Origin: Variovorax sp. RA8
Lineage (GTDB): Bacteria; Pseudomonadota; Gammaproteobacteria; Burkholderiales; Burkholderiaceae_C
NCBI RefSeq assembly: GCF_901827175.1
Contig: NZ_LR594662.1
Location: forward strand, 3,348,001 to 3,412,000
DNA: 64,000 nucleotides
Reading direction: 5' to 3'
The notes below the pieces were generated by a model that worked only from the letters and a program-made list of their open reading frames with translations, searched no databases and had not been told where the DNA came from. A program made the translations under genes and the position numbers. Positions 7,931-16,665 of the stretch are shown in pieces. Numbering within the stretch: the first letter of the stretch is position 1; every line of letters begins with the position of its first letter.

Positions 7931-9397
7931 TCACGAGGACTGTCCCTTCGACAGGTAACGCAGCGCGCGAATACCGGGCATGAAAAAGTATCCCCCGCCC
8001 CGCACGGTCACGAACTGCGGCAGGCCCGAGAGCCGGCGATCCGGCCCCGTGCCCACCGGCATCGAGAAGCCGTCCGTCGGGCTGCCATCCGCATCCGGCA
8101 GCCGATGGCCCAGCAGCGGATCGGACTCGCCGGAAAGACCATCGAAGCGCGTCCCCGCCAGCCATGCGTTCTGGACGAACTCGAACTGGCGCGCGATGTT
8201 GGCGCCCAGGCAGATGAAATGCAGCCCCGTCTCCTCGCCCGGCCCGCCGCCATATTCGCGGCCGCGGCGCAGCAGGCGATGGAAGCGGGTGGAGGCGACC
8301 AGGTCGGGACGCAGCGGGTCCGCGCCGAAGCCCAGCCGCCGCCACAGGCGCGAGAGCGGATTCGCCCAGCCCGGCGGCAGGTCGGCATTGCGCGGGTTGG
8401 CGCGGCGGATGTGCGCACCGAGCGGGCAGCGCTGGCCGTCGGGATCGCTGCGGTAGGTGAAGCCGTTGCGCCGGTGGGCGTCCTCGTCGATGCCGTCGAT
8501 GTGCTCCCGGCCAGGCCCCACGAGCGCCTCGCCGCCATCCATCTTGCGGCCGACCATGGCCTCCGCCAGACGCCGGCGCAGGACCGGGTCGCCGCCGGCC
8601 TGGCGATCGAGGAACTGCCAGAAGCCGCCCACGTCCTGGCGCAGTTGGCGCATCACCAGGTAGCTGCCGTTGCGCCCCAGGTCGGCCATCCCGGGCGCAT
8701 CCTCGGCACGGGGCAGCATCGTGTCGGGGTCGCGTTGCGGCTCCAGCAGGGGGCGATCGGTGTAGGCGCCGTACTCGTTGGGATAGCCCAGCAGGTACTC
8801 GCCGAGGCAGGACCGGTTGGTGAAGCCGAACTGCTCCTCGTCGCGCGCCGGACGCCTGCGCTCCCAGTCGACGCGCGGCTGCGAGATGCCATCGACAAAG
8901 CCGAAGGGCTCGGTCTCGCGCAGCCGGGCGGTGAAGAGGCAGTCCATCTCCTCGAAGCCGGCTGCGCACTCGCCACGCACGGTGGCGAGCCAGGCGTCGA
9001 ACTGGCCCGGCACCGCATAGAGCATCAGCAGCACATGCGGCACTTCGTGCGGCGCGCCGCCCCACTGCCAGCCGGCGGGATCGTTCGCCCCCAGGTCACC
9101 GAGCCGCCGCGCCCGGCTGGCATCGCTGCTCATGCCGGCCAGGAACTCCGCCGAGAAGCCTTCGACGATGGAGCGTGCCACGCCCAGCTTGTGCAGGCCC
9201 GGGGCGCTGATGGCGATCTGCAAAGCGGTGCTCGGCGGCGGCTGGCGTTCGACGGCCGGGGTGACCGGCGCACGCGCGAGCCAGGCGCGCGCGGCCTCGG
9301 CATCGTGGATGCGCAGCAGCAGGAAGCAGGCCTGCGTCAGGTGCTTGTAGCCATAGCGCACCAGGCCCTGGATGTCCTCGAAGTCGACCTGGGTCAC
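7931..9397 (-). CDS. DyP-type haem peroxidase
   Basis: A 488-residue dye-decolourising peroxidase of the large (class C/D-like) size. GFVDG at residues 166-170 supplies the distal Asp (D169). H329 in CPLGAHIRRANPR is the proximal haem ligand. LLRRGREYG near residue 375 supplies the conserved distal Arg region. A late FICLGANIARQFEF segment is also typical. DyPs use H2O2 to oxidise bulky dyes, phenols or lignin-like compounds, and some act on proteins. There is no Tat motif or encapsulin-targeting tail visible, so it is probably cytoplasmic or carried by a partner. It lies 46 bases after the duplicated membrane protein gene and 7 bases before the catalase-related gene. Confidence 0.9.
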   Translation of the reverse strand: MTQVDFEDIQGLVRYGYKHLTQACFLLLRIHDAEAARAWLARAPVTPAVERQPPPSTALQIAISAPGLHKLGVARSIVEGFSAEFLAGMSSDASRARRLGDLGANDPAGWQWGGAPHEVPHVLLMLYAVPGQFDAWLATVRGECAAGFEEMDCLFTARLRETEPFGFVDGISQPRVDWERRRPARDEEQFGFTNRSCLGEYLLGYPNEYGAYTDRPLLEPQRDPDTMLPRAEDAPGMADLGRNGSYLVMRQLRQDVGGFWQFLDRQAGGDPVLRRRLAEAMVGRKMDGGEALVGPGREHIDGIDEDAHRRNGFTYRSDPDGQRCPLGAHIRRANPRNADLPPGWANPLSRLWRRLGFGADPLRPDLVASTRFHRLLRRGREYGGGPGEETGLHFICLGANIARQFEFVQNAWLAGTRFDGLSGESDPLLGHRLPDADGSPTDGFSMPVGTGPDRRLSGLPQFVTVRGGGYFFMPGIRALRYLSKGQSS

Positions 9398-9443
9398 TGG
9401 AGTACCTTCGCCTTCGGAGCGGCCGTGCGGCTCATGCCCCTGC

Positions 9444-10742
9444 TCATATCAACCTCAGCCACGCGAGCGCTTCCGCATCGCTCATGCCCACTTGCTCGAA
9501 GCCTTCGCGGATGCGCCGATTGCGCTCCAGGTCGCTGAGCGTGAGGCCGGGGTAGGCCTTGTACCAGACCTCGGTCGGCAGCTGGTGGCCGCGCTGGTAG
9601 TACTTGAAGGGCAGCTCGCGGCGCGCGCCCTGCCGGATCAGCCAGGCAGTGCGGGGCCAGCCCAAGCCGTTGCTGAAGACCAGGTTGAGGCCCCATGCGA
9701 CCTTGTTGATGAAGTCGTCCATGTAGGCCTCGTGGCTGCCGTCGTAGTTGCTGACGAACAGCACGCGGATCTTGTTGTCGAGGAAGACCCAGTGCGCGAA
9801 GTGGATGGTGCGTACGCGTCCCAGGTGGCCGCGCCCGAAGACATGGCGGCAGGCCCAGGCGATCGCGAGCAGCAGCACCTGCACCAGCACGCGCCGGAAC
9901 CAGCCCGGCTTGACCGCCCCCAGCGCGGTGAAGCTGTTGCTCGGGCCGTGGTCCTCCAGCTCCTGCATCTCGCTCACCGCGGCCGCGCGCGGACGCGGGC
10001 AGTATTCAGGGTCGGTGCGCTCGTGCCGCCGCAGCAGCACGAGAAAAAACGGCAGCACGATCAGCAGCAGCGGCGACAACAGCAACGCCGCCAACGGCAG
10101 CCCGATGGCATGCAGCGCATTGCGCGCCCACCAGCCCAGCGGCGTCGGCGCCGGCGGCGTCAGCAGCAGCCGGCCGGCCGCCTGCTGGGCGCGCACGAAG
10201 TTCAGCAGTTCGCGCCGCAGCGTTTGCGGGTCGACCGCCGCGTCGCGCACGCCGCGCGGCACCCGCGCTGCCAGCGCCCGCTGCAGCGCGCTCTCCTCGC
10301 GGATCTGCCGGACGGTGCGGCCGATGCGGTTGACGTACGGTGCGGCCACCGGCCGGTCATGCTCGATCAGCCACTCGAGCAGGTCATCGCGCAGGTCGAG
10401 GCCGCGACAGTGCGAGAAGATGCGGCGCAGGCCCTCCCCTGCGTGCTGCACCATCTCGGCCAGCTGCGCTTCGGCCGAGCCGTCGCAGTCGCCCATGAAG
10501 AGCAGGTAAGTCGGCAGCTTGGGCCGCGGCAGCCCGAAGACTTCGAAGTCCGCCATCGTCCCGTTGCCCAGTATCGCGAAGCGCGCGAAATGCAATCGCT
10601 CGAAGGCGCCGAACGGCAGTACCGCATTGGCCGGGTCGGCCGTGCCCGGCGCGAGGGTCATGGTGGCGAGCAGCTTGCGCAGCCCTGCTTCGCGTCCGGG
10701 GGCGATGGCGGCGACCACCACGAAGTGCGATTGCGGAGTCAC
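9444..10742 (-). CDS. Uncharacterised membrane protein with an internal repeat
   Basis: A 432-residue protein I do not recognise as a named family. Residues 1-160 and 310-432 look like two copies of one domain. The first has LHFARFAIL, then YLLFMGDCDGSAEAQ, then an RIFSHCRG segment. The second has IHFAHWVFL, then VLFVSNYDGSHEAY, then LVFSNGLGW. Between them lie hydrophobic stretches: a strong paired segment around residues 215-245 and a second one near 295-305. The repeated hydrophobic-HFA and DGS pattern recalls ferredoxin-like dimeric alpha/beta domains, the fold that also builds DyP peroxidases. That link is inference. It sits between the small unknown gene and the DyP gene in the operon and may anchor the redox proteins at the membrane. 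Confidence 0.7.
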   Translation of the reverse strand: MTPQSHFVVVAAIAPGREAGLRKLLATMTLAPGTADPANAVLPFGAFERLHFARFAILGNGTMADFEVFGLPRPKLPTYLLFMGDCDGSAEAQLAEMVQHAGEGLRRIFSHCRGLDLRDDLLEWLIEHDRPVAAPYVNRIGRTVRQIREESALQRALAARVPRGVRDAAVDPQTLRRELLNFVRAQQAAGRLLLTPPAPTPLGWWARNALHAIGLPLAALLLSPLLLIVLPFFLVLLRRHERTDPEYCPRPRAAAVSEMQELEDHGPSNSFTALGAVKPGWFRRVLVQVLLLAIAWACRHVFGRGHLGRVRTIHFAHWVFLDNKIRVLFVSNYDGSHEAYMDDFINKVAWGLNLVFSNGLGWPRTAWLIRQGARRELPFKYYQRGHQLPTEVWYKAYPGLTLSDLERNRRIREGFEQVGMSDAEALAWLRLI

Positions 10743-10766
10743 TGCGTCGAAGCGGACATCAGCGCC

Positions 10767-11198
10767 CTAGAACTTGAGGCAGAAGTCGATGAGCCGCTCC
10801 TTGCCCCAGTACACCTTGCCCAGGTAGAAGGCCGGCGAGATCAGCCGGATCTCGTCGCGGATCCAGTGGGCCACCACCGAGGTCTTGGAATAGTCGAGCA
10901 CGATGCATTCCTTCTGGTCCAGCCAGCTGTCGCCCTTGTACACCTTGGCCACGATGGCCTGGATGCCGAAGGGGCTGACCTTGTTCTTGAGCACGCCGTT
11001 GGCCGGGTCGAAGACCTTCCCCTGCCAGCCGAAGAAGTTGATCATCTTCGCGATCGACTCGGTGTAGCGGGTGCCGGGCGCGATGATCGCGGTGCCCTCC
11101 GCCTCGCCGGAGGGAATCTCGCCCGCCGGGCTGGCGGTGAAGAGCTCGTCGAGCTGCTGCTGGGTCATGTCGAGCAGTTGCTGTACGTCGTAGGCCAT
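10767..11198 (-). CDS. Small uncharacterised protein of the redox operon
   Basis: A 143-residue soluble protein. The ATG at 11198 is chosen because AGGAGATGGCGC precedes it; an upstream in-frame ATG gives an Arg-rich tail without a ribosome site. The C-terminal half is beta-rich, with FFGWQGKVFDP near residue 58, VLDYSKTSVVAHWIRDE near 105 and YLGKVYWGK near 125. This resembles small barrel folds such as lipocalin-like or GXWXG-type proteins that bind lipids or haem. That is a guess from pattern, not a family match. It lies 59 bases after the GMC gene and 24 bases before the duplicated membrane protein gene. Confidence 0.65.
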   Translation of the reverse strand: MAYDVQQLLDMTQQQLDELFTASPAGEIPSGEAEGTAIIAPGTRYTESIAKMINFFGWQGKVFDPANGVLKNKVSPFGIQAIVAKVYKGDSWLDQKECIVLDYSKTSVVAHWIRDEIRLISPAFYLGKVYWGKERLIDFCLKF

Positions 11199-11257
11199 GC
11201 GCCATCTCCTCGAGTGAAGACCCCGTCGTCCAAGTGTCCGGCCAGGGTCGCGGGCCG

Positions 11258-13120
11258 TCAATTTGCCGAAAGTGGTGTGCGCGCGGCCGTGCGCAGCACC
11301 GCATCCGCCGCCTTCTCCGCGGCCATGTAGACCGCCGAAGCGACGAAGAAACCTGGAATGCGCGGGAACACCGAGGCATCGACCACGCGCAGCCGCGGCA
11401 CACCGTGCACCGCGAAGTTGCCGTCGAGCACCCCGCCCTGCTCCCGCGGGCCGATCGCGCAGGAGCAGGAGGCGTGATGGCCCCAGGCGGTGTCACGCAC
11501 ATAGTGGGCCAGGGCCTCGTCGCTCTGCACGGCCGGGCCGGGCGCGATTTCCTCTGCGATCCAGCCCTTGGCCAGCAGCGGCGCCGTCATCCGGCGCACC
11601 AGGCGGATCGCCTGCACCACCGCGCCCAGGTCCTCGGCGCCGGGGTCGTCGGTCTCGTCGAAGAAGTGGAAGTCCACCAGCGGCATGTCGCGCGGGTCGG
11701 CCGAGCGCAGGCGCACCGTGCCGGCGCGGTTGCGCGTATGGCCTTTCAGCACGGCCCAGGTCAGCTGGTCGGGCTGCTCCCGTATCAGCGTGGAGAAGCC
11801 GGGGAAGTAGCCCTCGAAGCGCGCCAGCAGGGCCATGCAGAAAAGATCAGGCTCCGCGCCCGGCTGCGCCGCGAAGCTCGAGCGCTGCACCACGCCGAGC
11901 GCCGCGCCGTTGGAGGCGTACATGCCGAGGCGACCTTCGTCCCAGCGCCGCCACAGCGTGTCGTCGCGGTCGAAGCGCGCGCCCTCCAGCACCTCCCACG
12001 ACCGGCGCATGCGGTGCGTGACGGCGATCTCGTAGCGGTCCTGCAGGTTGCGCCCGACGCCGGGCAGCGCCGCACGCAGCGCGATGCCGTGCCGGCGCAG
12101 CTCCTCCTGCGGCCCGATGCCAGAGAGCATCAGCAGCTGTGGCGTGTTGAAGGCGCCGCCGGAGAGGATCACCTCGCGCCGCGCCCGCGCCTCGCGCCGC
12201 TGACCCGCGTCCGTGCTCGGCGCCGCATGGGCTCGGTACAGGTGCGCGCCCTTGAGGTACTCCACGCCGCAGGCCGCGCCGGCCTCGTCGAACAGCACGC
12301 GCGCGGCCAGTGCATCGAGCTCGATGTGCAGCCGGCCCGGATGCTTCTTCGCCACCTCCAGCAGCCGCTCGCGGATGCCCGCGCGCCGATGCGCCGAGGT
12401 GGACAGCGGCGTGTAGCACAGCCCCTCGAAGCTGCCGGGCCACAGGCGCCGCGAGTTCGGGTCGCCCAGCCCGCCGCGCAGCCAGCGCAACGTGCTGCGC
12501 ACCGGCGTGGGCAGGCTGCCGGCGAACACGCCGGCGGAGTCGCGCAGCACGCGCATCAGGCCGTCGTCGCCCAGCACCGTGAGCGGGATCGCCTTCTCCG
12601 TGCGCAGCCAGCCACCCCAGCCGTGCCCTGTCGGATCGAGCCCCACATGGCGCAGCGCCCGCCACAGCGGGCGGTGCCCGCAGTTCTCGATGCGCTGGGC
12701 ATAGCGGCGCATGCGCGAGGCGCGCCACGAGCGGTCGCCGGTCAGCCGCGCGATGTGGTTCCAGTCGGACGCGTGCGGCAACATGAAGATCATCGCGTTG
12801 TGCGCGCTGCATCCGCCCAGCGCCGCTGCGCGCGGGTAGAGCACGCCCTGCCCTGCCTTGTATTTCCAGTCGCGTGCCTGCCGCGCCTCGTCGGCATAGT
12901 GGCGCACGCGGAAGTTCCAGCTGATGGCCGGGTTCTCGCAGGCGAAGGCGTGGAAGGCCGGCACGTCGTAGTCTTCCGGCAGGCGCGGCGCCGAGGCCCG
13001 CGGATCGCCGCCGGCCTCGATCAGGAAGACCCGCATGCCGGCCTCGGCCAGCCGCGCAGCCAGCGTGCCGCCGCCGGGGCCGGAGCCGACAATCACATAG
13101 TCCCATTCGGGTTCGGTCAT
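11258..13120 (-). CDS. GMC-family flavin oxidoreductase
   Basis: A 620-residue FAD enzyme. The nucleotide-binding fold begins at residue 7 (DYVIVGSGPGGGTLAARL) and ends with LIEAGG. The GMC signature GAFNTPQLLMLSGIGP is present near residue 330. The C-terminal domain has the catalytic His in WGHHASCSCAIG and ends with VDASVFPRIPGFF. The usual second catalytic Asn/His region is replaced by PGFFVASAVYM. GMC enzymes oxidise alcohols, sugars or sterols and pass electrons to O2, quinone or cytochrome c. The gene starts 6 bases after a cytochrome c gene, so the cytochrome is a plausible electron acceptor. No secretion signal is visible. Confidence 0.9.
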   Translation of the reverse strand: MTEPEWDYVIVGSGPGGGTLAARLAEAGMRVFLIEAGGDPRASAPRLPEDYDVPAFHAFACENPAISWNFRVRHYADEARQARDWKYKAGQGVLYPRAAALGGCSAHNAMIFMLPHASDWNHIARLTGDRSWRASRMRRYAQRIENCGHRPLWRALRHVGLDPTGHGWGGWLRTEKAIPLTVLGDDGLMRVLRDSAGVFAGSLPTPVRSTLRWLRGGLGDPNSRRLWPGSFEGLCYTPLSTSAHRRAGIRERLLEVAKKHPGRLHIELDALAARVLFDEAGAACGVEYLKGAHLYRAHAAPSTDAGQRREARARREVILSGGAFNTPQLLMLSGIGPQEELRRHGIALRAALPGVGRNLQDRYEIAVTHRMRRSWEVLEGARFDRDDTLWRRWDEGRLGMYASNGAALGVVQRSSFAAQPGAEPDLFCMALLARFEGYFPGFSTLIREQPDQLTWAVLKGHTRNRAGTVRLRSADPRDMPLVDFHFFDETDDPGAEDLGAVVQAIRLVRRMTAPLLAKGWIAEEIAPGPAVQSDEALAHYVRDTAWGHHASCSCAIGPREQGGVLDGNFAVHGVPRLRVVDASVFPRIPGFFVASAVYMAAEKAADAVLRTAARTPLSAN

Positions 13121-13126
13121 CGAGCC

Positions 13127-15655
13127 TCAGAAGGTTTTCAGGAAAGCGATCAGTGCCCGCTTGTCCTCGTCGCCCAGCTCCGGCTCGCGGCCAAAGGCCT
13201 TCTCGTCCTCGCTCAATCCGTCCTGCCGGTTGAACTGCGCGGTGCCGAAGTAATGGCCCCGGTTGACCACGAAGTCCGGGCACTTGCTCAACTGCATCAT
13301 CGGCTCGCGCAGCTTCGAGAAATGCTCGCGCAGCTGCTCGTCGGTGACGCCGGCGGGGGCGCTCTTCAGCGCGCGCCTGAGCTCGATCAGCAGCTCGCCC
13401 ACGTCGCGCACGTGGGTCGCCTTCTCGTGCAGGCTGTCCCCCTCGGCGCGCAGCTTGAGGTTGGCCAGCAGCGCCACCGGCGTGCCCTTGGGAATGGGGC
13501 CGAGCACGATGTCGCCGTCCTTCTCCGCCAGCCACGGCGCCCAGCGGTGCAGCGTGCCTTGCAACGGCCGAAGCGCCTCGGGCACGAAGCCGGTGGGCAC
13601 GGTCACGGTGCTGCGCTCGGTGGTGCGATCGATGAGGCCCTCGACCTTGTCGCCCAGCTCCGGGTCGCGCTCGCGCCGCTCGGGCCACAGCATCTGCTCG
13701 ATCGAGGCCTCGAAGCTGCGCAGGCGGGCATTGACCGAGGGATCGATGTCGAAGGGCCCGACCGTGTTGTTGAGGAGCAGCGGCGCCGTCGACCAGACGC
13801 TGATCAGCGAAGGCACGCGCGTGTAGCCGCGCCCGCCGGCCGGCATCGCATAGGGCCGCGGCTCGCCGCTGAAGGGGTCGCGCAGCGTCACCGTTCCTAC
13901 CGAGGGCAGCTGCTTGTAGGTCTGCGACGAGAAGTCGTTCCAGATGTTGCCGGCCAGCGCATTGGTCGCGAGCGGGCTGCAGATGTTGGTACGCAGCAGC
14001 GTCGCCGGGATGCGCGCGTCGGTCGACAGGTAGTTGCCCTGGAGGAAATCAGGCGCCTGCACGATCTTGCGCATCTCGGCCTTGTACTCGTCGCTCTGGG
14101 TCCACTTCCAGTAGCGCTTGAAGCAGTCGAGGTAGCCGGCGCCCGCGCACTTCGCGGCCGTGAGCTCCAGTGCGGGCGGCGGCATTGGCGCCTTGCTGGA
14201 ATGGCAGCGCGCGCAGGTGTCGGCATAGGCCGTCTTGCCGCGTTCGAGCAGGCCCGCGCCGGCCTGCAGGTGCTCGGTGCCGCCGGGCGCGTCCTTGAGC
14301 CGGTCGGGCTGCGCCGCCTTGAGGAAGAACAACGCCGTGTCGGGCGTGCCCGCCTCGGTCGCCTGCCAGTAGCTGGAGTTCTTCTGCGCCGTCGCGATCG
14401 GGATCGGCGTGATCGTCTTGCCGCCCACCACCGGGTTGAAGTGCAGCAGCCATTCCTCGCTGAACAGGCCGATGTTGAGGTAGACCCGATTGAGAGCGCC
14501 CAGCAGGCCCACCGAATCCGCGCCGTCCTTCAGCACGTGCGGCGTACGCACCGCGTCGGGCTTGGCGAAGAAGTCCAGCAGCGGCCCGCTGGTCACGAAG
14601 TCGTTGAACTGCTTGTTGTGCAGCTCGCCGCCGGCGAGCTTCTCCTGCCCGATGCGCTTGGCCATTTCCAGCCGGGCGCCGAAGTCGTACACCGCATTCA
14701 TCGTGCGCGGATTGTTGATGCTGTCGGTGGAGACCAGCGAGGTGTCCATGCTGCCCGGCCGGTACGTGTGGGCCAGCTGGAACATGTAGTTGGTGCGGCC
14801 TTCGGGCTTGTTGGCGTTGTAGATGAAGAGCCGGTCCACCCACATGTACTGCGCGCCCACCGAGGAGCTGAGGTTCTCGAACTTCGGGCTGTTGGGATCG
14901 GCCGGCGGCTTCACCGGGCTGGGGCCGATGTGGCAGAAGCCGCAGGACATGCCCACGCGGTACGGCCGCACCAGGTCCTTGCGGTTGTAGTAGTTGGGGT
15001 CGGTGTAGTACTTCTCCGCGTCCCATTCCTTGGCCGCCTTGGCATCGAAGGCCGGGTTGGGAAAGAGCCGAAGTCCCGCGATGCCCGTGCCCCAGCCGTA
15101 GAAGGAGCCCACCGGCTGCGTCGTGCCGTCGCCCAGCGGCTGGCCGCGCGATCCGATCTTGACGCCGGGGTACTTGCTCTCGTTCTCGAAGGGGTCGGGG
15201 CCGCAGTCCTTGCTGCGCACATCGAGCCAGAGGCCGCGGCGCGTCTTGTCGGGCGCGGTAGCGGCCTCGAAGCAGGGTTCGTTCACCAGCCCGAAATAGC
15301 TCCAGCGATTGGCGCGCGAGTAGCCGAGCGTGGGATGCGTGCTCACCACCTTCAGCAGGTCGAAGGCGCCGAAGGTGTAGTCGGTCATCTGCGTCCAGAA
15401 GCGGTCGTTGCCGCCGCTCCACACCAGCCACATGTTGCGGCCCTTGACCTCTTCGGGTGTGAGCGCGATGCCACCGTCCATGTCGCGGAAGTAGTCCTCG
15501 GTGGCGTGCGGGAAGGAGGCGGCGTCGCGGCCGGCCTGTTTGGCCTCGTCGAGCACTTCGCCGGGCTTCGGGCCTTTGCTGCAGGCCGCGAGGCACAGGA
15601 TGACTGCCAGCGGCAACAGCACTTGCGTCGCCGCAGAGCAGCGTCTTGGGATCAT
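13127..15655 (-). CDS. Large di-haem cytochrome c lipoprotein
   Basis: An 842-residue protein. The start at 15655 is chosen because AGGAGG lies 7 bases before it; an ATG six bases earlier is too close. Residues 8-26 form a lipoprotein signal ending in LCLAAC, so the mature protein should be anchored facing the periplasm. Two haem-binding motifs are visible: CGFCH in the N-terminal third and CARCH in the middle. The end resembles the di-haem peroxidase/RoxA-like group (CPDFVVNRGHYFG, then DEDKRALIAFLKTF). It could be an electron carrier for the GMC enzyme, a peroxidase or an oxygenase. First gene of the six-gene operon, with the GMC gene 6 bases downstream. Confidence 0.85.
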   Translation of the reverse strand: MIPRRCSAATQVLLPLAVILCLAACSKGPKPGEVLDEAKQAGRDAASFPHATEDYFRDMDGGIALTPEEVKGRNMWLVWSGGNDRFWTQMTDYTFGAFDLLKVVSTHPTLGYSRANRWSYFGLVNEPCFEAATAPDKTRRGLWLDVRSKDCGPDPFENESKYPGVKIGSRGQPLGDGTTQPVGSFYGWGTGIAGLRLFPNPAFDAKAAKEWDAEKYYTDPNYYNRKDLVRPYRVGMSCGFCHIGPSPVKPPADPNSPKFENLSSSVGAQYMWVDRLFIYNANKPEGRTNYMFQLAHTYRPGSMDTSLVSTDSINNPRTMNAVYDFGARLEMAKRIGQEKLAGGELHNKQFNDFVTSGPLLDFFAKPDAVRTPHVLKDGADSVGLLGALNRVYLNIGLFSEEWLLHFNPVVGGKTITPIPIATAQKNSSYWQATEAGTPDTALFFLKAAQPDRLKDAPGGTEHLQAGAGLLERGKTAYADTCARCHSSKAPMPPPALELTAAKCAGAGYLDCFKRYWKWTQSDEYKAEMRKIVQAPDFLQGNYLSTDARIPATLLRTNICSPLATNALAGNIWNDFSSQTYKQLPSVGTVTLRDPFSGEPRPYAMPAGGRGYTRVPSLISVWSTAPLLLNNTVGPFDIDPSVNARLRSFEASIEQMLWPERRERDPELGDKVEGLIDRTTERSTVTVPTGFVPEALRPLQGTLHRWAPWLAEKDGDIVLGPIPKGTPVALLANLKLRAEGDSLHEKATHVRDVGELLIELRRALKSAPAGVTDEQLREHFSKLREPMMQLSKCPDFVVNRGHYFGTAQFNRQDGLSEDEKAFGREPELGDEDKRALIAFLKTF

Positions 15656-15661
15656 GGCCAT

Positions 15662-16665
15662 TCCTCCTGCGTCCGACAACGTCGGTGAACGGGGGATCAC
15701 GAGGCGCAGTGTGGGTGCGCGGGGTGGGATTGGGTATCGGCCATGTGGGTTAACCAAAGGTCGTAGGTGGACCTGCACATGGCAGAACTTTCCCCTGCTG
15801 GATGACCTTGCCCTGCTCGACGTATCCCTTGACGAGCACGTTGAGCGGACCTTTTCTCCTGGGGCCGCTATTGTCAGGAGTGAGAGGTTGAGGCCTGAAG
15901 TCTCCCGAGGTCTCTCGAAGCGACGGTAAGTGCTACCACCGGGTGCCCAGATTGACTCCGCTTGAACTTTCTCCTGCCTGTTGTGTTGTGGCTTGCGTGA
16001 CTATGATCCGCGCCACCAATGGAGTGGATGCGGCGGCAGGATGTCGTTGCCGCCGCGACGCCTCTCATTGAATTGCGCCGCTGCGTGCCACGACGCGCAG
16101 CGAGAAGATCAAACCTCCAGGGAGAACCCATGGCAAGCCGCCAACGGAGTGCACGCGTGCGCGCTCACTTTCAACATCTTCTTATCGAAGCCTGACCGCC
16201 ACCGCGCCTCGCCCGGGACCGGGGACTTTCACCTCCGTCTGGTCGGCCTGTGTCGCGATGGTCTTGGCATCGGTCACTCCAGCACATTCGCTTCCACGAA
16301 CGATCGTGGCGTATTCGCCCAATGTGCCTGATGCACCCACAAGACCGACTGTTCGCTATTCACACGGAGCTTGATAACCCAGACGTGTGCTTCGTAGGAA
16401 TTCCGCTTGAAGTGACATGCGCGGATCTCCTGCTCGACAGCATTTCCTCACTTGGTCTAAACATCATGGCCCCACGGGCGCGGCGCGGCCAGAGATCGAC
16501 GCCCCTGATTCGCCTATCCAACCACAGCCCCGCGCCTTGACGACAAGCCTGCCAAGGCCTTCTAATGCCCCAGCCTGTCGGCGCCAGCCCGGCAAACCGG
16601 AACCCGTCGCAAGAGCTTCGGACCGGTACTCACAAAGATTTCCCAAACCTGCAATGGAGAACAAC
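15662..16665. other. About 1 kb without a convincing gene
   Basis: This stretch separates the redox operon, read leftward, from the HTH-membrane protein gene, read rightward. It must hold the promoters for both. Open frames here (for example 15981-16331 and 16250-16540) show no recognisable domains or consistent ribosome sites. Base composition is less GC-biased than in the neighbours. One very short frame with a good ribosome site, at 16130-16195, is listed separately. No tRNA, terminator or mobile-element end was recognised. Confidence 0.5.
16130..16195 (+). CDS. Possible 21-residue peptide
   Basis: ATG at 16130 follows AGGGAGA by 6 bases, and the frame runs 21 codons to TGA. The peptide begins MASRQRSARV and is basic. 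It could be a leader peptide, a small protein or the stub of a decayed gene. Nothing besides the ribosome site supports it. Confidence 0.22.
   Translation: MASRQRSARVRAHFQHLLIEA

Noticed and set aside
11234..15688. Plus-strand open frame of 1484 residues opposite the cytochrome and GMC genes
   Set aside because: It is antisense to two genes with clear domains. Its composition (Arg, Ala, His, Gln, Gly) is the usual by-product of high-GC coding DNA.
16250..16540. 96-residue frame in the 1-kb gap
   Set aside because: No ribosome site or recognisable pattern, and composition is unlike surrounding genes.
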